DNA of 64,000 nucleotides from the NCBI GenBank assembly GCA_947380295.1, contig CANCQK010000003.1:62001-126000 (forward strand), written 5' to 3'. Below the pieces are notes generated by a model, which did not search any database, had not been told where the DNA came from, and saw nothing but the letters and a program-made list of their open reading frames with translations. A program made the position numbers and the translations under genes. Shown here one piece after another: positions 38,478 to 47,988 of this stretch; position 1 is the stretch's first letter; every line of letters begins with the position of its first letter. The DNA is from Bdellovibrionales bacterium (GTDB lineage: Bacteria > Bdellovibrionota > UBA1018).

Positions 38478-39716
38478 TTAACGGTGCAAGGCTTTCACCA
38501 ATTCATTTTCTGTTTCCGCGAGCCATCGTTCGTAGGCAGAATGGATCCGCGCATACTCATCTCGACTGGACTTTGAAATACCACTCAGGCGATCCAGCAT
38601 AGTTCGACTCTCGTACTTTTTTCTGGCAGCTAGCAGTTTTTCATAATACCGGTTTAATGCCTGATCGAACTGAGTCAGGTTTTTATTCTGATCGATTGCC
38701 TTGAGACACTTTGCCTCTCCGAAACAGCCCCAAGCTTCAGCATTTTCGACAAATTCCACATTCCCAAATGAGTGAAAATCGAAGCTTTCAAATACCACTC
38801 CATATTGAAATGGAAGCTGTCCAAACTGAATTAAGGAATCTTTCAAGTGCGGTTGATTAAACACCTGATCGACCGTCGGAATTTCGGCCTGAACTTTTTT
38901 TGCAATTCGAGTCAGGGTTGCAGCGGGAGTTAGCTGAGTTAATGAGAAAAGATTTTTAAGGCCCTTCGGCATTGGCTTCATCAGCTTCGCTGCAGCCAGG
39001 ATGTTGACTACCAAATGATTGCAATTTGACTGAATGGCATCCCAAAAATAGCTCTCTTCATTGATTTTATTTGCCCAGGTTACGATCGCACTCATTTGCT
39101 TCATGTTGACCGGAATTTTCCAACACTTCGCCTCTCGCCCCAAGGTCAGGCCGTAATCAGTGGTCAGGCCATATTCGGCCAAATAGTGATCTAGAGATTC
39201 TCCAAAGTCTCGACCTTCAAATTGACGCTGCCTTGAAGAATGGAGTTGCAGACCCGAATAAACCCCCAAGTCTACAATCCGTTTTAAGAGCTGTTCATGA
39301 AATTTCGCGTCCAAAGGCGCTGTCGCTGCCAAGCCTCCACTCAACCCTAAATTCCTACCAGGAACCGCGATCCAGTGACTATTGGCAACTCGGGCGTTAG
39401 CACTAAGAAAAACCCCCTTTTGGACTGCCTCACCCGCTAGGGAAACATCTTCGGAAGGTTCATCATCCGAGCAAATCTTAAGCTTCCAGGGAGCCGGGGC
39501 CTTCTTGCCCACTTCAATATCCACAGGCGGAACTCGTTCCCGACAAACACCTTTGAGATAGGTGACTGCATGACCCCAGGCATTTCCTGATGTTTCCTGA
39601 GTCGAACCGCAAGCCATCACATAATAAGGAAACAGCGCCTCATAGGCCGTGTCAGCATAGGAAACTTGGGCCATCGCCATCCAAATGGGCAGCAATCGAA
39701 ATAAGGCATTTTTCAC
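38478..39716 (-). CDS. Exported protein, possible papain-fold (DUF4105-like) peptidase
   Basis: I choose GTG 39716 because GGGGGA lies 7 nt upstream and it gives a clean Sec signal (cleavage near SYA, residue about 22), leaving 412 residues. The mature protein has WGHAVTYLKG and SNCNHLVVNIL, separated by about 180 residues, a Cys/His pattern that recalls DUF4105/NlpC-P60 cysteine-peptidase folds. The catalytic assignment is weak. Ends 14 nt from the MnmD-like stop (convergent). Confidence 0.6.
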   Translation of the reverse strand: MKNALFRLLPIWMAMAQVSYADTAYEALFPYYVMACGSTQETSGNAWGHAVTYLKGVCRERVPPVDIEVGKKAPAPWKLKICSDDEPSEDVSLAGEAVQKGVFLSANARVANSHWIAVPGRNLGLSGGLAATAPLDAKFHEQLLKRIVDLGVYSGLQLHSSRQRQFEGRDFGESLDHYLAEYGLTTDYGLTLGREAKCWKIPVNMKQMSAIVTWANKINEESYFWDAIQSNCNHLVVNILAAAKLMKPMPKGLKNLFSLTQLTPAATLTRIAKKVQAEIPTVDQVFNQPHLKDSLIQFGQLPFQYGVVFESFDFHSFGNVEFVENAEAWGCFGEAKCLKAIDQNKNLTQFDQALNRYYEKLLAARKKYESRTMLDRLSGISKSSRDEYARIHSAYERWLAETENELVKALHR

Positions 39717-39821
39717 GTGAAATTCCCCCAAGCCAGAAGTATCGACCGAGCTAATAGAAGTCAAGAATTCCCAATGAACTTTTCGTGGATGATCCTGATT
39801 GTTTTTGATAACTATTCTTTT

Positions 39822-41846
39822 ATGAAAGCCAAGAATACTTCCTCACAAGACTTTAAAGACGCTATCCTTGCTGGCATTCCCGACGTCATACCTGAAAAAA
39901 AACCCTATGACCCGAGGGTGAATCACGCCCCCAAACGCAAAGATATTCTCTCTCCAGGGGAAAAACGGCTCGCACTGAAGAATGCACTGAGATATTTTAA
40001 ACGAGAGCATCATCCGATTCTGGCCCCTGAATTCTTAGAGGAGCTTCAAGCTTACGGACGAATCTATATGCATCGGTTTCGTCCTGATTATCCCATCTAT
40101 GCTCGACCCATTACCGAATATCCCGCTCAATCTCATCAAGCAGCAGCCATCATGCTCATGATCACAAATAATCTTGATCTGCAGGTTGCCCAGCATCCCC
40201 ATGAATTGATTACTTATGGTGGGAATGGTGCTGTTTTTCAAAACTGGGCCCAATACCTACTCACGATGCAATACCTCAGTCGAATGACTGAAGAACAAAC
40301 TTTAGTACTCTACTCTGGCCACCCACTGGGACTCTTTCCATCTCACGCCGAGGCTCCGCGCGTCGTAGTGACCAACGGTCTTATGATCCCCAACTACTCA
40401 AAAAAAGATGACCTCGAGCGGTTTAATGCGCTCGGGGTCACCCAGTTTGGCCAAATGACTGCGGGATCCTTTATGTACATTGGTCCGCAGGGAATCGTGC
40501 ATGGTACGACAATCACCCTCTTGAATGCAGGTCGAAGATCCAACCCCAACCTCAACTCCCTCGAGGGGAAACTCTTCGTCTCCTCAGGACTCGGCGGAAT
40601 GTCGGGTGCTCAAGGAAAAGCCGCAGTAATTGCTGGAGCGATTGGAGTGATTGCAGAGATCAATCCTAAGGCAATTTCAAAGCGGCATTTGCAGGGCTGG
40701 GTCAACGAAGTTTTCACTGATCTGGAGCTACTGACTAAACGGATCGAAATTGCGCGGATCAAGGGGGAGGGAATCGCTCTCGCCTATCAGGGAAATGCCG
40801 TAGACCTCTGGGAGTACCTCGCGAAAAGTAAAATCGCGGTCGATTTAGGCTCAGACCAAACCTCTCTGCATAACCCGTGGAGTGGTGGTTACTACCCAGC
40901 TGGGCTCACTCTCGAAGAGTCAAATCGAATGATGGCAGAACGTCCCGATGACTTTAAATTACGGGTCCAGCAGAGTCTCAAACGGCAAGTTGCAGCCATT
41001 AACTTACTCACCCAACAGGGAATGTATTTTTTTGACTACGGTAATGCTTTCTTACTCGAGGCAAGCCGAGCCAAGGCTGATGTTTTAAATGCTGATGGAC
41101 AATTCAAATACCCGTCATATGTCCAAGATATTCTCGGGCCTCTTTGCTTTGATTATGGATTTGGACCCTTTCGCTGGGTCTGCACCTCGGGATCAGAAAA
41201 AGACTTGGATACGACAGATGCAATCGCTACCCAGGTCTTGCAAGACCGCTTGAGGGAGTCCCCAAAGGAAATTCAGTCTCAGCTCATGGACAACATCCGG
41301 TGGATTGAATCTGCAAAGGAAAATCGCCTCGTGGTCGGTTCACAAGCCCGCATTCTTTATGCTGACTCTGAAGGCCGGATCGAGATTTCACGCGCACTGA
41401 ATCAAGCCATTCGAGAGGGCAAAATTTCTGCCCCCATTGTCTTAGGTCGTGATCACCACGATGTATCAGGAACTGACTCGCCCTATCGTGAAACCTCAAA
41501 CATTTATGACGGCTCCCAATTTACAGCCGACATGGCAGTCCACAATTTTGTCGGAGACTCCTTCCGAGGCGCCACCTGGGTTTCTCTCCACAACGGAGGG
41601 GGAGTGGGCTGGGGTGAGGTCATTAATGGCGGATTTGGACTAGTCTTAGACGGAACCCCTGAAGCCGATCGACGGCTAGAATCGATGCTTTTTTGGGATG
41701 TGAATAACGGAATTGCACGGAGAAGCTGGGCACGAAACCCCGAAGCACGATTTGCAATCGAACGAGCGATGCAAGAGGAGCCTCGGCTCAAGGTGACTCT
41801 CCCTCACTTGGTCGAGGACTCGATTCTCGATCAGATCTTAGATTAA
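39822..41846 (+). CDS. hutU: Urocanate hydratase (long form)
   Basis: 674 residues from ATG 39822, where family homology (DFKDAILAGIP) begins. It carries the NAD+-binding block SSGLGGMSGAQGKA, QHPHELITYGGNG, LYSGHPLGLFP and the catalytic-Cys segment FRWVCTSGSEKD. It converts urocanate to imidazolone propionate in histidine breakdown. No hutH, hutI or hutG is adjacent, so the pathway genes are elsewhere or incomplete. No clear ribosome-binding site precedes 39822. Confidence 0.94.
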   Translation: MKAKNTSSQDFKDAILAGIPDVIPEKKPYDPRVNHAPKRKDILSPGEKRLALKNALRYFKREHHPILAPEFLEELQAYGRIYMHRFRPDYPIYARPITEYPAQSHQAAAIMLMITNNLDLQVAQHPHELITYGGNGAVFQNWAQYLLTMQYLSRMTEEQTLVLYSGHPLGLFPSHAEAPRVVVTNGLMIPNYSKKDDLERFNALGVTQFGQMTAGSFMYIGPQGIVHGTTITLLNAGRRSNPNLNSLEGKLFVSSGLGGMSGAQGKAAVIAGAIGVIAEINPKAISKRHLQGWVNEVFTDLELLTKRIEIARIKGEGIALAYQGNAVDLWEYLAKSKIAVDLGSDQTSLHNPWSGGYYPAGLTLEESNRMMAERPDDFKLRVQQSLKRQVAAINLLTQQGMYFFDYGNAFLLEASRAKADVLNADGQFKYPSYVQDILGPLCFDYGFGPFRWVCTSGSEKDLDTTDAIATQVLQDRLRESPKEIQSQLMDNIRWIESAKENRLVVGSQARILYADSEGRIEISRALNQAIREGKISAPIVLGRDHHDVSGTDSPYRETSNIYDGSQFTADMAVHNFVGDSFRGATWVSLHNGGGVGWGEVINGGFGLVLDGTPEADRRLESMLFWDVNNGIARRSWARNPEARFAIERAMQEEPRLKVTLPHLVEDSILDQILD

Positions 41847-43414
41847 CTCCGCTCGCATTCGAATAGGCCCCAAATCGTGATGCGCTCCAACCAGCCGTTC
41901 GAGCTTCCTAGAACGCCAAAATTGAATTTTTCTACCCATCTAGGCAAAGATTGATAGACCGGATGACAAAAGGAACGCAACGCCGGGAATTCTTGCGGCA
42001 AATCAAACGCGTGGTGAACCAAGTAGATCGGCTGATGATTGGATTTCAAAAGACTCTCGAACGCCTGACCCGACTCGACCCGACGAATCTCCAGACCTGC
42101 GGGGCGATAGAAAAAGGTCGGGGTCCCAAATAAATCATAAGGATCTCGATCCAGTGTGTAGATTAACTTCACATCAGGACGACGTTTGAGCTCCCCATAC
42201 AACCCTTGATAAAACAGAATTGTCCTCGAAGCAGGAGAAAAACTCATCACAAGGAGCGCAAGGCAGTTATCAAGAATGAGGAATCGAGAAGTCCAGCTCA
42301 CCAAAGCTCGGAGACGCTCAGGCAAAGAGGATACGGAAAAAAATGCCCGACTTTTCTCCGAGTAAAAACAAAACGTCAAAAGCGCTGGCGCTGCTGATGC
42401 CAGAGGCAAAAAGAACCTCAACTCTTTGTGCCCGATCACCTCATGAACCACAAAAAAGGGCAGATGAGCCCAAGTCAGCAAATGCTTTGGGTGCCTCAGC
42501 CAAGCTACGATCATCGCAATCAAGAGCAAAAATCCAAGCGGAGGCCAAGACTCCGTCAAGGACATCCTAAAAATATCCCACCAGGGAGAAGTTCCGTATT
42601 GAGAAGCTCCACCACGAATCAAATTATAAGAAAAATAATTCCAAGGTGACCAAGTCCATGATCCATACCCCCAAACATCTACCCATCGACCCAAGGCGAA
42701 GATGACTAAAAAACCTGAAAATACTGTGAAAATCTGGCCCCAACGCAATTTTTGATAAACTAAGACCCACCCTAATGTGCCGACGAGCATAAGAGCCATC
42801 TGAAATCGGCACTCAAAACTTAATCCGAATAAAATCCCAATGCCCACCATCACTGAAAGGCTCCGACTCGAACGCTCCAACGATTTGGAAAACTCGAGAT
42901 CAAGCGAAAGAATACAAAGACCAATTAAGAAAAGAGAACCCCCAAGACCCTCGGAGGAAGTCCGGCTATGAAGCGCAGGCAGGAACCAAAGCAAACCGTT
43001 CGCCGCCAGAAAAAATCGCTGAGCTCGCTCACCTTGAAACCAAAAGCGAGAGCAAAGAGCCATCAGCACCAAACTTGACCACCCTACCAACGAGCAAAAG
43101 ATCCGAAATACCCAGGCCCAGCTGAACGGACTCTGAACCCCGAATCCCTTCAATATCTTAACCACTCCGTAATAGAAGGCAGGCTGCAACCAGGGTCGCA
43201 TCTGCTCATGAAATTCATCCGGAAGCACACTCTGCGGAGTGAGACCCAGTTTGTAATTGAGAAATTCCAAAATTTGAAAGTGCTCATCCGCCCCGTGGTA
43301 TCCCACGCTAAAGTAGCTACAAAGCAGGTGCATCAAGAGACTCACCGAGAGCGACCCAAAAAACCACCGCTTCCAATTCGGCGACTCGGAGCTGAACGAC
43401 AATTTTTTTATCAT
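41843..43414 (-). CDS. GT22-like (ALG9/PIG-B-type) membrane mannosyltransferase
   Basis: 523 residues with about 9-10 membrane segments. The first loop holds GADEHFQILEFLNYKLG, with the acidic pair expected for lipid-linked sugar transferases of family GT22. Later HKELRFFLPLA matches the HKEERFLFP-type motif of ALG9/PIG-B. It probably adds a mannose or other sugar from a polyprenyl-phosphate donor on the outer face of the inner membrane. GT22 is mostly eukaryotic with scattered bacterial members. Its 3' end overlaps hutU by 4 nt, tail to tail. Confidence 0.75.
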   Translation of the reverse strand: MIKKLSFSSESPNWKRWFFGSLSVSLLMHLLCSYFSVGYHGADEHFQILEFLNYKLGLTPQSVLPDEFHEQMRPWLQPAFYYGVVKILKGFGVQSPFSWAWVFRIFCSLVGWSSLVLMALCSRFWFQGERAQRFFLAANGLLWFLPALHSRTSSEGLGGSLFLIGLCILSLDLEFSKSLERSSRSLSVMVGIGILFGLSFECRFQMALMLVGTLGWVLVYQKLRWGQIFTVFSGFLVIFALGRWVDVWGYGSWTWSPWNYFSYNLIRGGASQYGTSPWWDIFRMSLTESWPPLGFLLLIAMIVAWLRHPKHLLTWAHLPFFVVHEVIGHKELRFFLPLASAAPALLTFCFYSEKSRAFFSVSSLPERLRALVSWTSRFLILDNCLALLVMSFSPASRTILFYQGLYGELKRRPDVKLIYTLDRDPYDLFGTPTFFYRPAGLEIRRVESGQAFESLLKSNHQPIYLVHHAFDLPQEFPALRSFCHPVYQSLPRWVEKFNFGVLGSSNGWLERITIWGLFECERS

Positions 43415-43565
43415 GGGAATTTCCTATCCGAGGATCCTACACGGTTCTATAAGATACTCAATTTTTTCAAAAAAATTTGGGCTTATCTATATTCCCAAGG
43501 TGATTTTTATTGAAATCGTTGCAAAAAATGTTAGATGCTCCGTCAGGATCACTTTCACCGGGGGG

Positions 43566-44237
43566 ATGGGGTTGGACCAAAAGAAAATTTATCAATCCAT
43601 TGGTCTAGGCACATTTGCCCTCATTTTCGGACTCAGCACCCCCACTCAAGCATCACTCGTACAAACTTGCGCAGATCTCTATCGCTGGAAGGCAGCAAAA
43701 TGGTCCACCTTTGGGGCGGTAACTGTTCCATTTAATCTAATTTTTGGCAACATTCCTCTCTCACATCGACTCAATCGCAGAGTGATCACATCGCAAAATA
43801 CCCGTCTTGACTTAGTTGAAACCGGAAACCCAGCTCAGAGCAGACTCCAAATTGTAGCAATACTAAACAACTCAACGTTCCTCAACCGCTTCAAAAGGCA
43901 TGAGCAGATTGAGAATCAGGTCTCGAAAAAGGCGCTTGACTCTCTCAGGGACTTTTACTTTCGAATGAACCTCAACGAGTACTTAACCCCAAGTCAGGTG
44001 ATCAGATCACTAGACTTCATTAACCGATATGGAATACTCAACCGGGACGACCTCGGTCGGCCCCTTTGCTCCGGTTTTTACACCCCTGAGCACCTTGCAA
44101 TTCACCTTTTGCGACTCTACGATTTAATCCAAGAGAAACTTGACACCCTGAGTCCCTACGAAGATCCGAATGCAATCACTCGAGCAGAGGCGAGGGAATT
44201 AGATGAAATCAACAACGAAACAGGCGACCCACACTAA
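43566..44237 (+). CDS. Exported protein of unknown function
   Basis: 223 residues from ATG 43566, supported by a G5 run upstream; longer in-frame starts back to 43413 overlap the divergent gene and break the signal peptide. A signal peptide ends near TQA (residue about 27). The mature chain is helical and basic with no catalytic motif or Cys pairs. Family unknown. Confidence 0.6.
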   Translation: MGLDQKKIYQSIGLGTFALIFGLSTPTQASLVQTCADLYRWKAAKWSTFGAVTVPFNLIFGNIPLSHRLNRRVITSQNTRLDLVETGNPAQSRLQIVAILNNSTFLNRFKRHEQIENQVSKKALDSLRDFYFRMNLNEYLTPSQVIRSLDFINRYGILNRDDLGRPLCSGFYTPEHLAIHLLRLYDLIQEKLDTLSPYEDPNAITRAEARELDEINNETGDPH

Positions 44238-44308
44238 TTGTTCCCGAAGTCGATACTTCCAAAGTCTCTGAATTACCGCTATAGATCCTATTCATAGGAG
44301 ACTTATTC

Positions 44309-44545
44309 ATGTCAAAACTTCTTGCTGTCTGTTTAGCTGCCTCACTCCTCACAATCGCTGCACCCGTCTCTGCTTTCGCCCACTGTTCCTGCGACGAGCA
44401 CTGTGCCGATCGTTGCACCCAGGGAAAGGCCAAGGAGTGCTCCTGTAAAGAATGCTCCAAAAGTGGGGGCTGCGATCCAAAAACCTGCTCTCATCACAAG
44501 GGTGGGCATGATCACCACGATGCGCCCACAGAAAAGCAGAAATAA
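44309..44545 (+). CDS. Small exported Cys/His-rich metal-binding protein
   Basis: 78 residues with an AGGAG ribosome-binding site. A Sec signal ends near AFA (residue about 24). The 54-residue mature peptide holds about 10 Cys and 8 His, many as CxC, CxxC and HH pairs (HCSCDEHC, ECSCKEC, CSHHKGGHDHHD). This is a metallothionein-like or copper/zinc-chaperone layout outside the cytoplasm. It matches no named family I can recognise. Confidence 0.72.
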   Translation: MSKLLAVCLAASLLTIAAPVSAFAHCSCDEHCADRCTQGKAKECSCKECSKSGGCDPKTCSHHKGGHDHHDAPTEKQK

Positions 44546-44578
44546 ACTGCCCTGTTGTCGATTGGATTTAAATCTCTC

Positions 44579-45418
44579 TCAGGGTTTTCCGCAGGTCGTT
44601 GCAGGCGGAGCGCTTGCTCGAATGCCCGGCACACCTGAAATGAGCGGACTAGGATCGGCGCCCACTGATGTGTCGACAGTTCTGCCGTCGCTACTTTCTT
44701 CACTTAATGGGACGTAATCTTGCGAATCTGTAACTAAATTAGCCAATGATGGATTGAGCGACATCTCCTGAATAATCGCTGCAGTGACAAAAGCAGTGTA
44801 GTTTAGAGGAGCTGAAATTCTTTGAGGATTAAGAGATGCATGGACCGCAAAGTTCAAAAGAGGAACTTGTTGAACGCGAGGCAGAACCGAGTCCCCTCTT
44901 CGGTCTGAAATCAAATCATTCAAGCCTGACTGATTGCAAGTATGAATGGCAGCCACAGCCCTCTCGAAAGTGGAGTAATTAGCATTGACATACCGAGCCA
45001 AATCTTCCTTGAATGAAGCAGGAAGCTTTTTCCAATCAATTTTCCCAGCCGACAAAAACTGTGAAAAAGCTTTCTCAACGCTGTCTAAAAATGAAATCGG
45101 CCGATAAAGATCTCGCAGAATCACGTTGCAATCGTCAATCCCACACTCATATTTTCCACCATTACGACAGAAACTCTCATGAATAGGGTCCTCAGCACAG
45201 CAGCAAGGAGCCCCACAAGTCATCGTCCCCAATATGCAGCAGCCCGCCCCAGCCGCTCTATTTGAGGTCGCTGCTTTTGAGAAGACTTCTTTCTTGTGCT
45301 CGAGCGTGGCAGCGATTGCTCTCAGATCAGAGTCGATCGAGCCATAACCTTTTGAAACTGGAATCAAGAGAGACAAAGTAATCCCGATGAACGATGCAAA
45401 TGAACGACTCAACTTCAT
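44579..45418 (-). CDS. Exported Cys-rich protein of unknown function
   Basis: 279 residues from ATG 45418 (MKLSRSFASF); longer in-frame starts add no conserved residues. A signal peptide ends near GYG (residue about 25). Residues about 55-105 contain a Cys-dense block (GCCILG, CGAPCCCAED, CRNGGKYECGIDDC), likely disulfide-bonded or metal-binding; the rest is helical with two segments rich in Ser. No family recognised. It is divergent from, and next to, the Cys/His-rich small protein. Confidence 0.6.
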   Translation of the reverse strand: MKLSRSFASFIGITLSLLIPVSKGYGSIDSDLRAIAATLEHKKEVFSKAATSNRAAGAGCCILGTMTCGAPCCCAEDPIHESFCRNGGKYECGIDDCNVILRDLYRPISFLDSVEKAFSQFLSAGKIDWKKLPASFKEDLARYVNANYSTFERAVAAIHTCNQSGLNDLISDRRGDSVLPRVQQVPLLNFAVHASLNPQRISAPLNYTAFVTAAIIQEMSLNPSLANLVTDSQDYVPLSEESSDGRTVDTSVGADPSPLISGVPGIRASAPPATTCGKP

Positions 45419-45516
45419 AAATTTCCTCTCGATTTTTATGAAACCATGACAATACCTAACCTGGTTAACGCAAAAGAGAACGGAATGCAAAAAAGAGATC
45501 GTCAGCTCATTGCCTC

Positions 45517-46404
45517 TCAGGTCCAGCGTCTTGGCGCCATTTTTGGAGGCATAACGAATCGCTGCTGCGGAGTAGGATCCACGGTATCAACGACAAATCT
45601 CTGTTGTGACGCCCTCTCCTTTTGCTCTCTCCGATGATCTGTGCCGCCGACTTTGATCCATTGACACATCTCATGGAGGCGACTAATCACTCGTTGGTGA
45701 TATCGCTCTTCTAACTCAGCCTCATTCAGATTCGTCGTCACGAAGAGGGGACGGTCCTCCTTTGAGTTGAGGCGCGTGTCGATGATCATGTAAAGTTTTT
45801 CTTCGCCCCAGTCTGTGGCTTTTTCAGCACCCAGATCGTCTAGCATCAAGAGATGCACCTGACTCGACACCATTCTCAATCTTTCGTCGAAGAGGTCTTC
45901 GTCGTAACCTCGCCGCAGGAGCGCCAAAAGGCCGCTCATATTTTGAAAAGCTCCGCTCATGGCGCTCCCCATACAAAGCCTTGCCCCTAAACTTGCCATC
46001 AAGTGACTTTTCCCTCGCCCAGGAGGCCCCATTAAGAGGATTCCTTTTCTTTGGTAAGTCCATCCACTGGTTGCCGTATAAGCCTCACGATTCTCGTCAC
46101 ACACGTCGAAGGCCTTTTGAGGACCGTCTGTGAACTGAGAGAATCCGAGTTCTTGCAAGTTTCTCTTTACAGCTAACCGTTGAGCGTCTCGATCCTTAGC
46201 CTCTTTTTCAGCTCTTTTTCTTTCCTCGAGAGCGGCCGCACAGGCCTTGTGCTCAATTTCCTTCCAGTAGAGCTTCTCGCTCATGGTCTTCATCCAGCGT
46301 TTTTGAATCTCCCAATCGGGGTTCTTTTCATAGCTCAGGGGCTTTTGGCAAAACTCACAGAATTGATTTGGCTTCAACGGTATTTCGGTCATGGTTCGAA
46401 GCAC
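45517..46404 (-). CDS. DnaC/IstB-type AAA+ ATPase (helicase-loader-like)
   Basis: 295 residues. N-terminal Zn-finger-like CEFCQK is followed by a helical linker (about 35-95). The ATPase shows Walker A GPPGRGKSH (about 130) and Walker B LLMLDDLGAEK (about 190), then a box VII-like Arg region ERYHQRVISRL. This is the DnaC/DnaI helicase-loader or IstB-type transposition ATPase family. No transposase adjoins it, so a chromosomal helicase loader is more likely than IstB. ATG 46392 is an alternative to GTG 46404. Confidence 0.82.
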   Translation of the reverse strand: MLRTMTEIPLKPNQFCEFCQKPLSYEKNPDWEIQKRWMKTMSEKLYWKEIEHKACAAALEERKRAEKEAKDRDAQRLAVKRNLQELGFSQFTDGPQKAFDVCDENREAYTATSGWTYQRKGILLMGPPGRGKSHLMASLGARLCMGSAMSGAFQNMSGLLALLRRGYDEDLFDERLRMVSSQVHLLMLDDLGAEKATDWGEEKLYMIIDTRLNSKEDRPLFVTTNLNEAELEERYHQRVISRLHEMCQWIKVGGTDHRREQKERASQQRFVVDTVDPTPQQRFVMPPKMAPRRWT

Positions 46405-46554
46405 TTTACCAAAGATTTTGCTCCAGCGGCACTCTAGAGTTCACCCCACGTTCGCTTGCTCCACAGCTCACCGATCACAAGCGCCCGTCAGGGAAAACCC
46501 AAACAGCAGAAAATTGCGTATTTCTAAGTACTTAGACGGAAACCAGCGTGATCG

Positions 46555-46582
46555 AAAACCAAATCAGGGGCCCAGGGTAAAA
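46555..46582. repeat. 28-bp direct repeat, copy 1 (3' flank of paralogue 1)
   Basis: An exact 28-bp copy of 49543-49570, ending 10 nt before the stop of paralogue 1 and 18 nt before that of paralogue 2. It marks the 3' end of the duplicated unit. It is not a terminator: no hairpin is visible in it. Confidence 0.85.
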
Positions 46583-46592
46583 TGGCCAAGAG

Positions 46593-47690
46593 CTACAGGT
46601 CCTCGACTAGGCGGGCGCCGATATCCGCGTAGCGGCACCCGGCGTCACCACCGTCCCGAAAGGACGATTGCGTAAACTCGCCGAAGTCAGCGAACGAGCC
46701 ACCCCGAACCACACCCTCCGCACTTCGGACACAAACATTGCCAATCGGGTGAATCAGCCCAAAGGAGTTCTTCGAATTCTCAAGTGTCCGCCCTGGTAGA
46801 GGCTCCCGCACGCCGTGAGCTTGATCACCTGAGTTTGAATCGATCCAAGCACGGTTGGGAACTTCGTGATCGTCATCTCCGAAATGGTATCTCGTAGTCG
46901 TAATCGCCCCCTGAGAGCGCCCGCGAATCGAGTACTCCACTTCGCTTGCAGACGGGAGCCTGAAATGTCGCCCCGTTCTCGCATTGAGCGCAGCAATAAA
47001 AGCCTGATCTTCAGCTACCGTAGTATTGGTCAAAGGGAGATCTGGGTTCGCTTGCCATCGGACTCGAAGTGCATCTCTCTCACCTGGGTCACTCGGCCAA
47101 TGGCTTTGGCTCAGATCGGGGTAGTGCCCCATCATGGCGTGATAAAGGCCAATGCTAATCGGGGTGTCACTAATTTTGAACGAACGCAGTGGCGCGCGAA
47201 TGGAAGTCTCCACTCTTGCTTGCTCCAGGTGTGCCACATCGGCTTGCGTCACTTCAGGGAGCGTGAGTAGGTTCACTTTCGCAAACTCGCGCTTAAATGC
47301 CTGGGCTTTAATTTGGTTTGCAGCCTCACGCCCGTCCCGATGAGTTTGTGAAAACCTCGCCAAAGACACCGGATCAAGATAGGCCGCAACCTCACCCGAA
47401 AGAATCTCCATCGGCAGATCATGAATCGTGGTCGGCACATGAGCAGCTGCTGCTGCGGCGGTAGCCTCCGTTGAATGATCTGGAGCGCCAGCATGAACGG
47501 TAGACGAGACCCGAGTCAGAGGATGAAAGTAATCCGTAATCGCCGCCTGCCTCTTAGAACGGGATGATGCCTGAGCTACACTCCCGGAGGGCTTAAAATA
47601 ATCAGTCATCTTCTTTTGCCCAGCAATCGCAGGCTCAATCTGTGCTGCAAGAACCACCACAATTACACTTGTTTGAATTAACTTTTTCAT
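46593..47690 (-). CDS. Exported F-box-like/FGE-sulfatase-domain protein, paralogue 1
   Basis: 365 residues from ATG 47690, with GAGAGGATT upstream. Residues 1-23 are a Sec signal. Right after the cleavage site comes QKKMTDYF (25-32) and then QAAITDYF (48-55), both matching the PCNA-interacting PIP-box consensus. Residues about 90-125 (LPMEILSGEVAAYLDP then SLARFSQTHR) match an F-box. From about 170 to the end is an FGE/SUMF1-type domain (ISDTPISIGLYHAMMGHYP, FRLPSASEVEYSIRG, VVRGGSF). The usual catalytic Cys pair is not apparent, suggesting a binding rather than an oxidase role. Its C-terminal 26 codons are hypervariable between paralogues. Confidence 0.8.
   Translation of the reverse strand: MKKLIQTSVIVVVLAAQIEPAIAGQKKMTDYFKPSGSVAQASSRSKRQAAITDYFHPLTRVSSTVHAGAPDHSTEATAAAAAAHVPTTIHDLPMEILSGEVAAYLDPVSLARFSQTHRDGREAANQIKAQAFKREFAKVNLLTLPEVTQADVAHLEQARVETSIRAPLRSFKISDTPISIGLYHAMMGHYPDLSQSHWPSDPGERDALRVRWQANPDLPLTNTTVAEDQAFIAALNARTGRHFRLPSASEVEYSIRGRSQGAITTTRYHFGDDDHEVPNRAWIDSNSGDQAHGVREPLPGRTLENSKNSFGLIHPIGNVCVRSAEGVVRGGSFADFGEFTQSSFRDGGDAGCRYADIGARLVEDL
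46614..46691 (-). other. C-terminal variable region (DGR-like) of paralogue 1
   Basis: 26 codons between the conserved RGGSF and RLVEDL codons. Aligned to the other two paralogues, 14 columns change amino acid yet share the same third base, always C or T. The changes fall on the first two codon bases. Confidence 0.6.
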
Positions 47691-47888
47691 CCCTCGAATC
47701 CTCTCCCGCGCCCCCAAAGGAGGCGACCTATACCCACGTAACAAAGCAAGCCCCGGACCAACTTGCCGCGGTGCATGACTCGATTGATTTCAGTGGATTA
47801 GGCTTGTGTGTGTCGACTTTGACCTGACGAGAGATCGTAGGACTGTTAAAATTTTCGACACTTTAAATTGATTGGATTTAGCTAGCAG
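47691..47888 (-). repeat. Conserved 198-bp leader of paralogue 1
   Basis: Nearly identical, without indels, to 50726-50923 in front of paralogue 2 and distantly alike to the ~190 bp in front of paralogue 3. It includes the ribosome-binding site, a long 5' untranslated leader and an AT-rich promoter-like end. A duplicated leader or a regulatory element is the simplest reading. Confidence 0.8.
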
Positions 47889-47988
47889 TGAAAGACTCAT
47901 TCAACGTTTCCACGAATTGGCAGAACCCAGAACTTCCTGCTCCAACCGAGTGAGCTTCAAAACAGGGACTACTTCGCTACCAAGCGAC

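Noticed and set aside
43413-43565. Longer start of the 43566-44237 gene
   Set aside because: It overlaps the divergent glycosyltransferase start and spoils the signal peptide; ATG 43566 has a G-rich ribosome-binding site.
45517-46404. IstB of an IS21-type insertion sequence
   Set aside because: No IstA transposase or terminal inverted repeats adjoin the ATPase; a helicase loader is the simpler reading.
47889-47988. Small gene between the NTase stop and the leader of paralogue 1
   Set aside because: No start with ribosome-binding site and no open frame of useful length.
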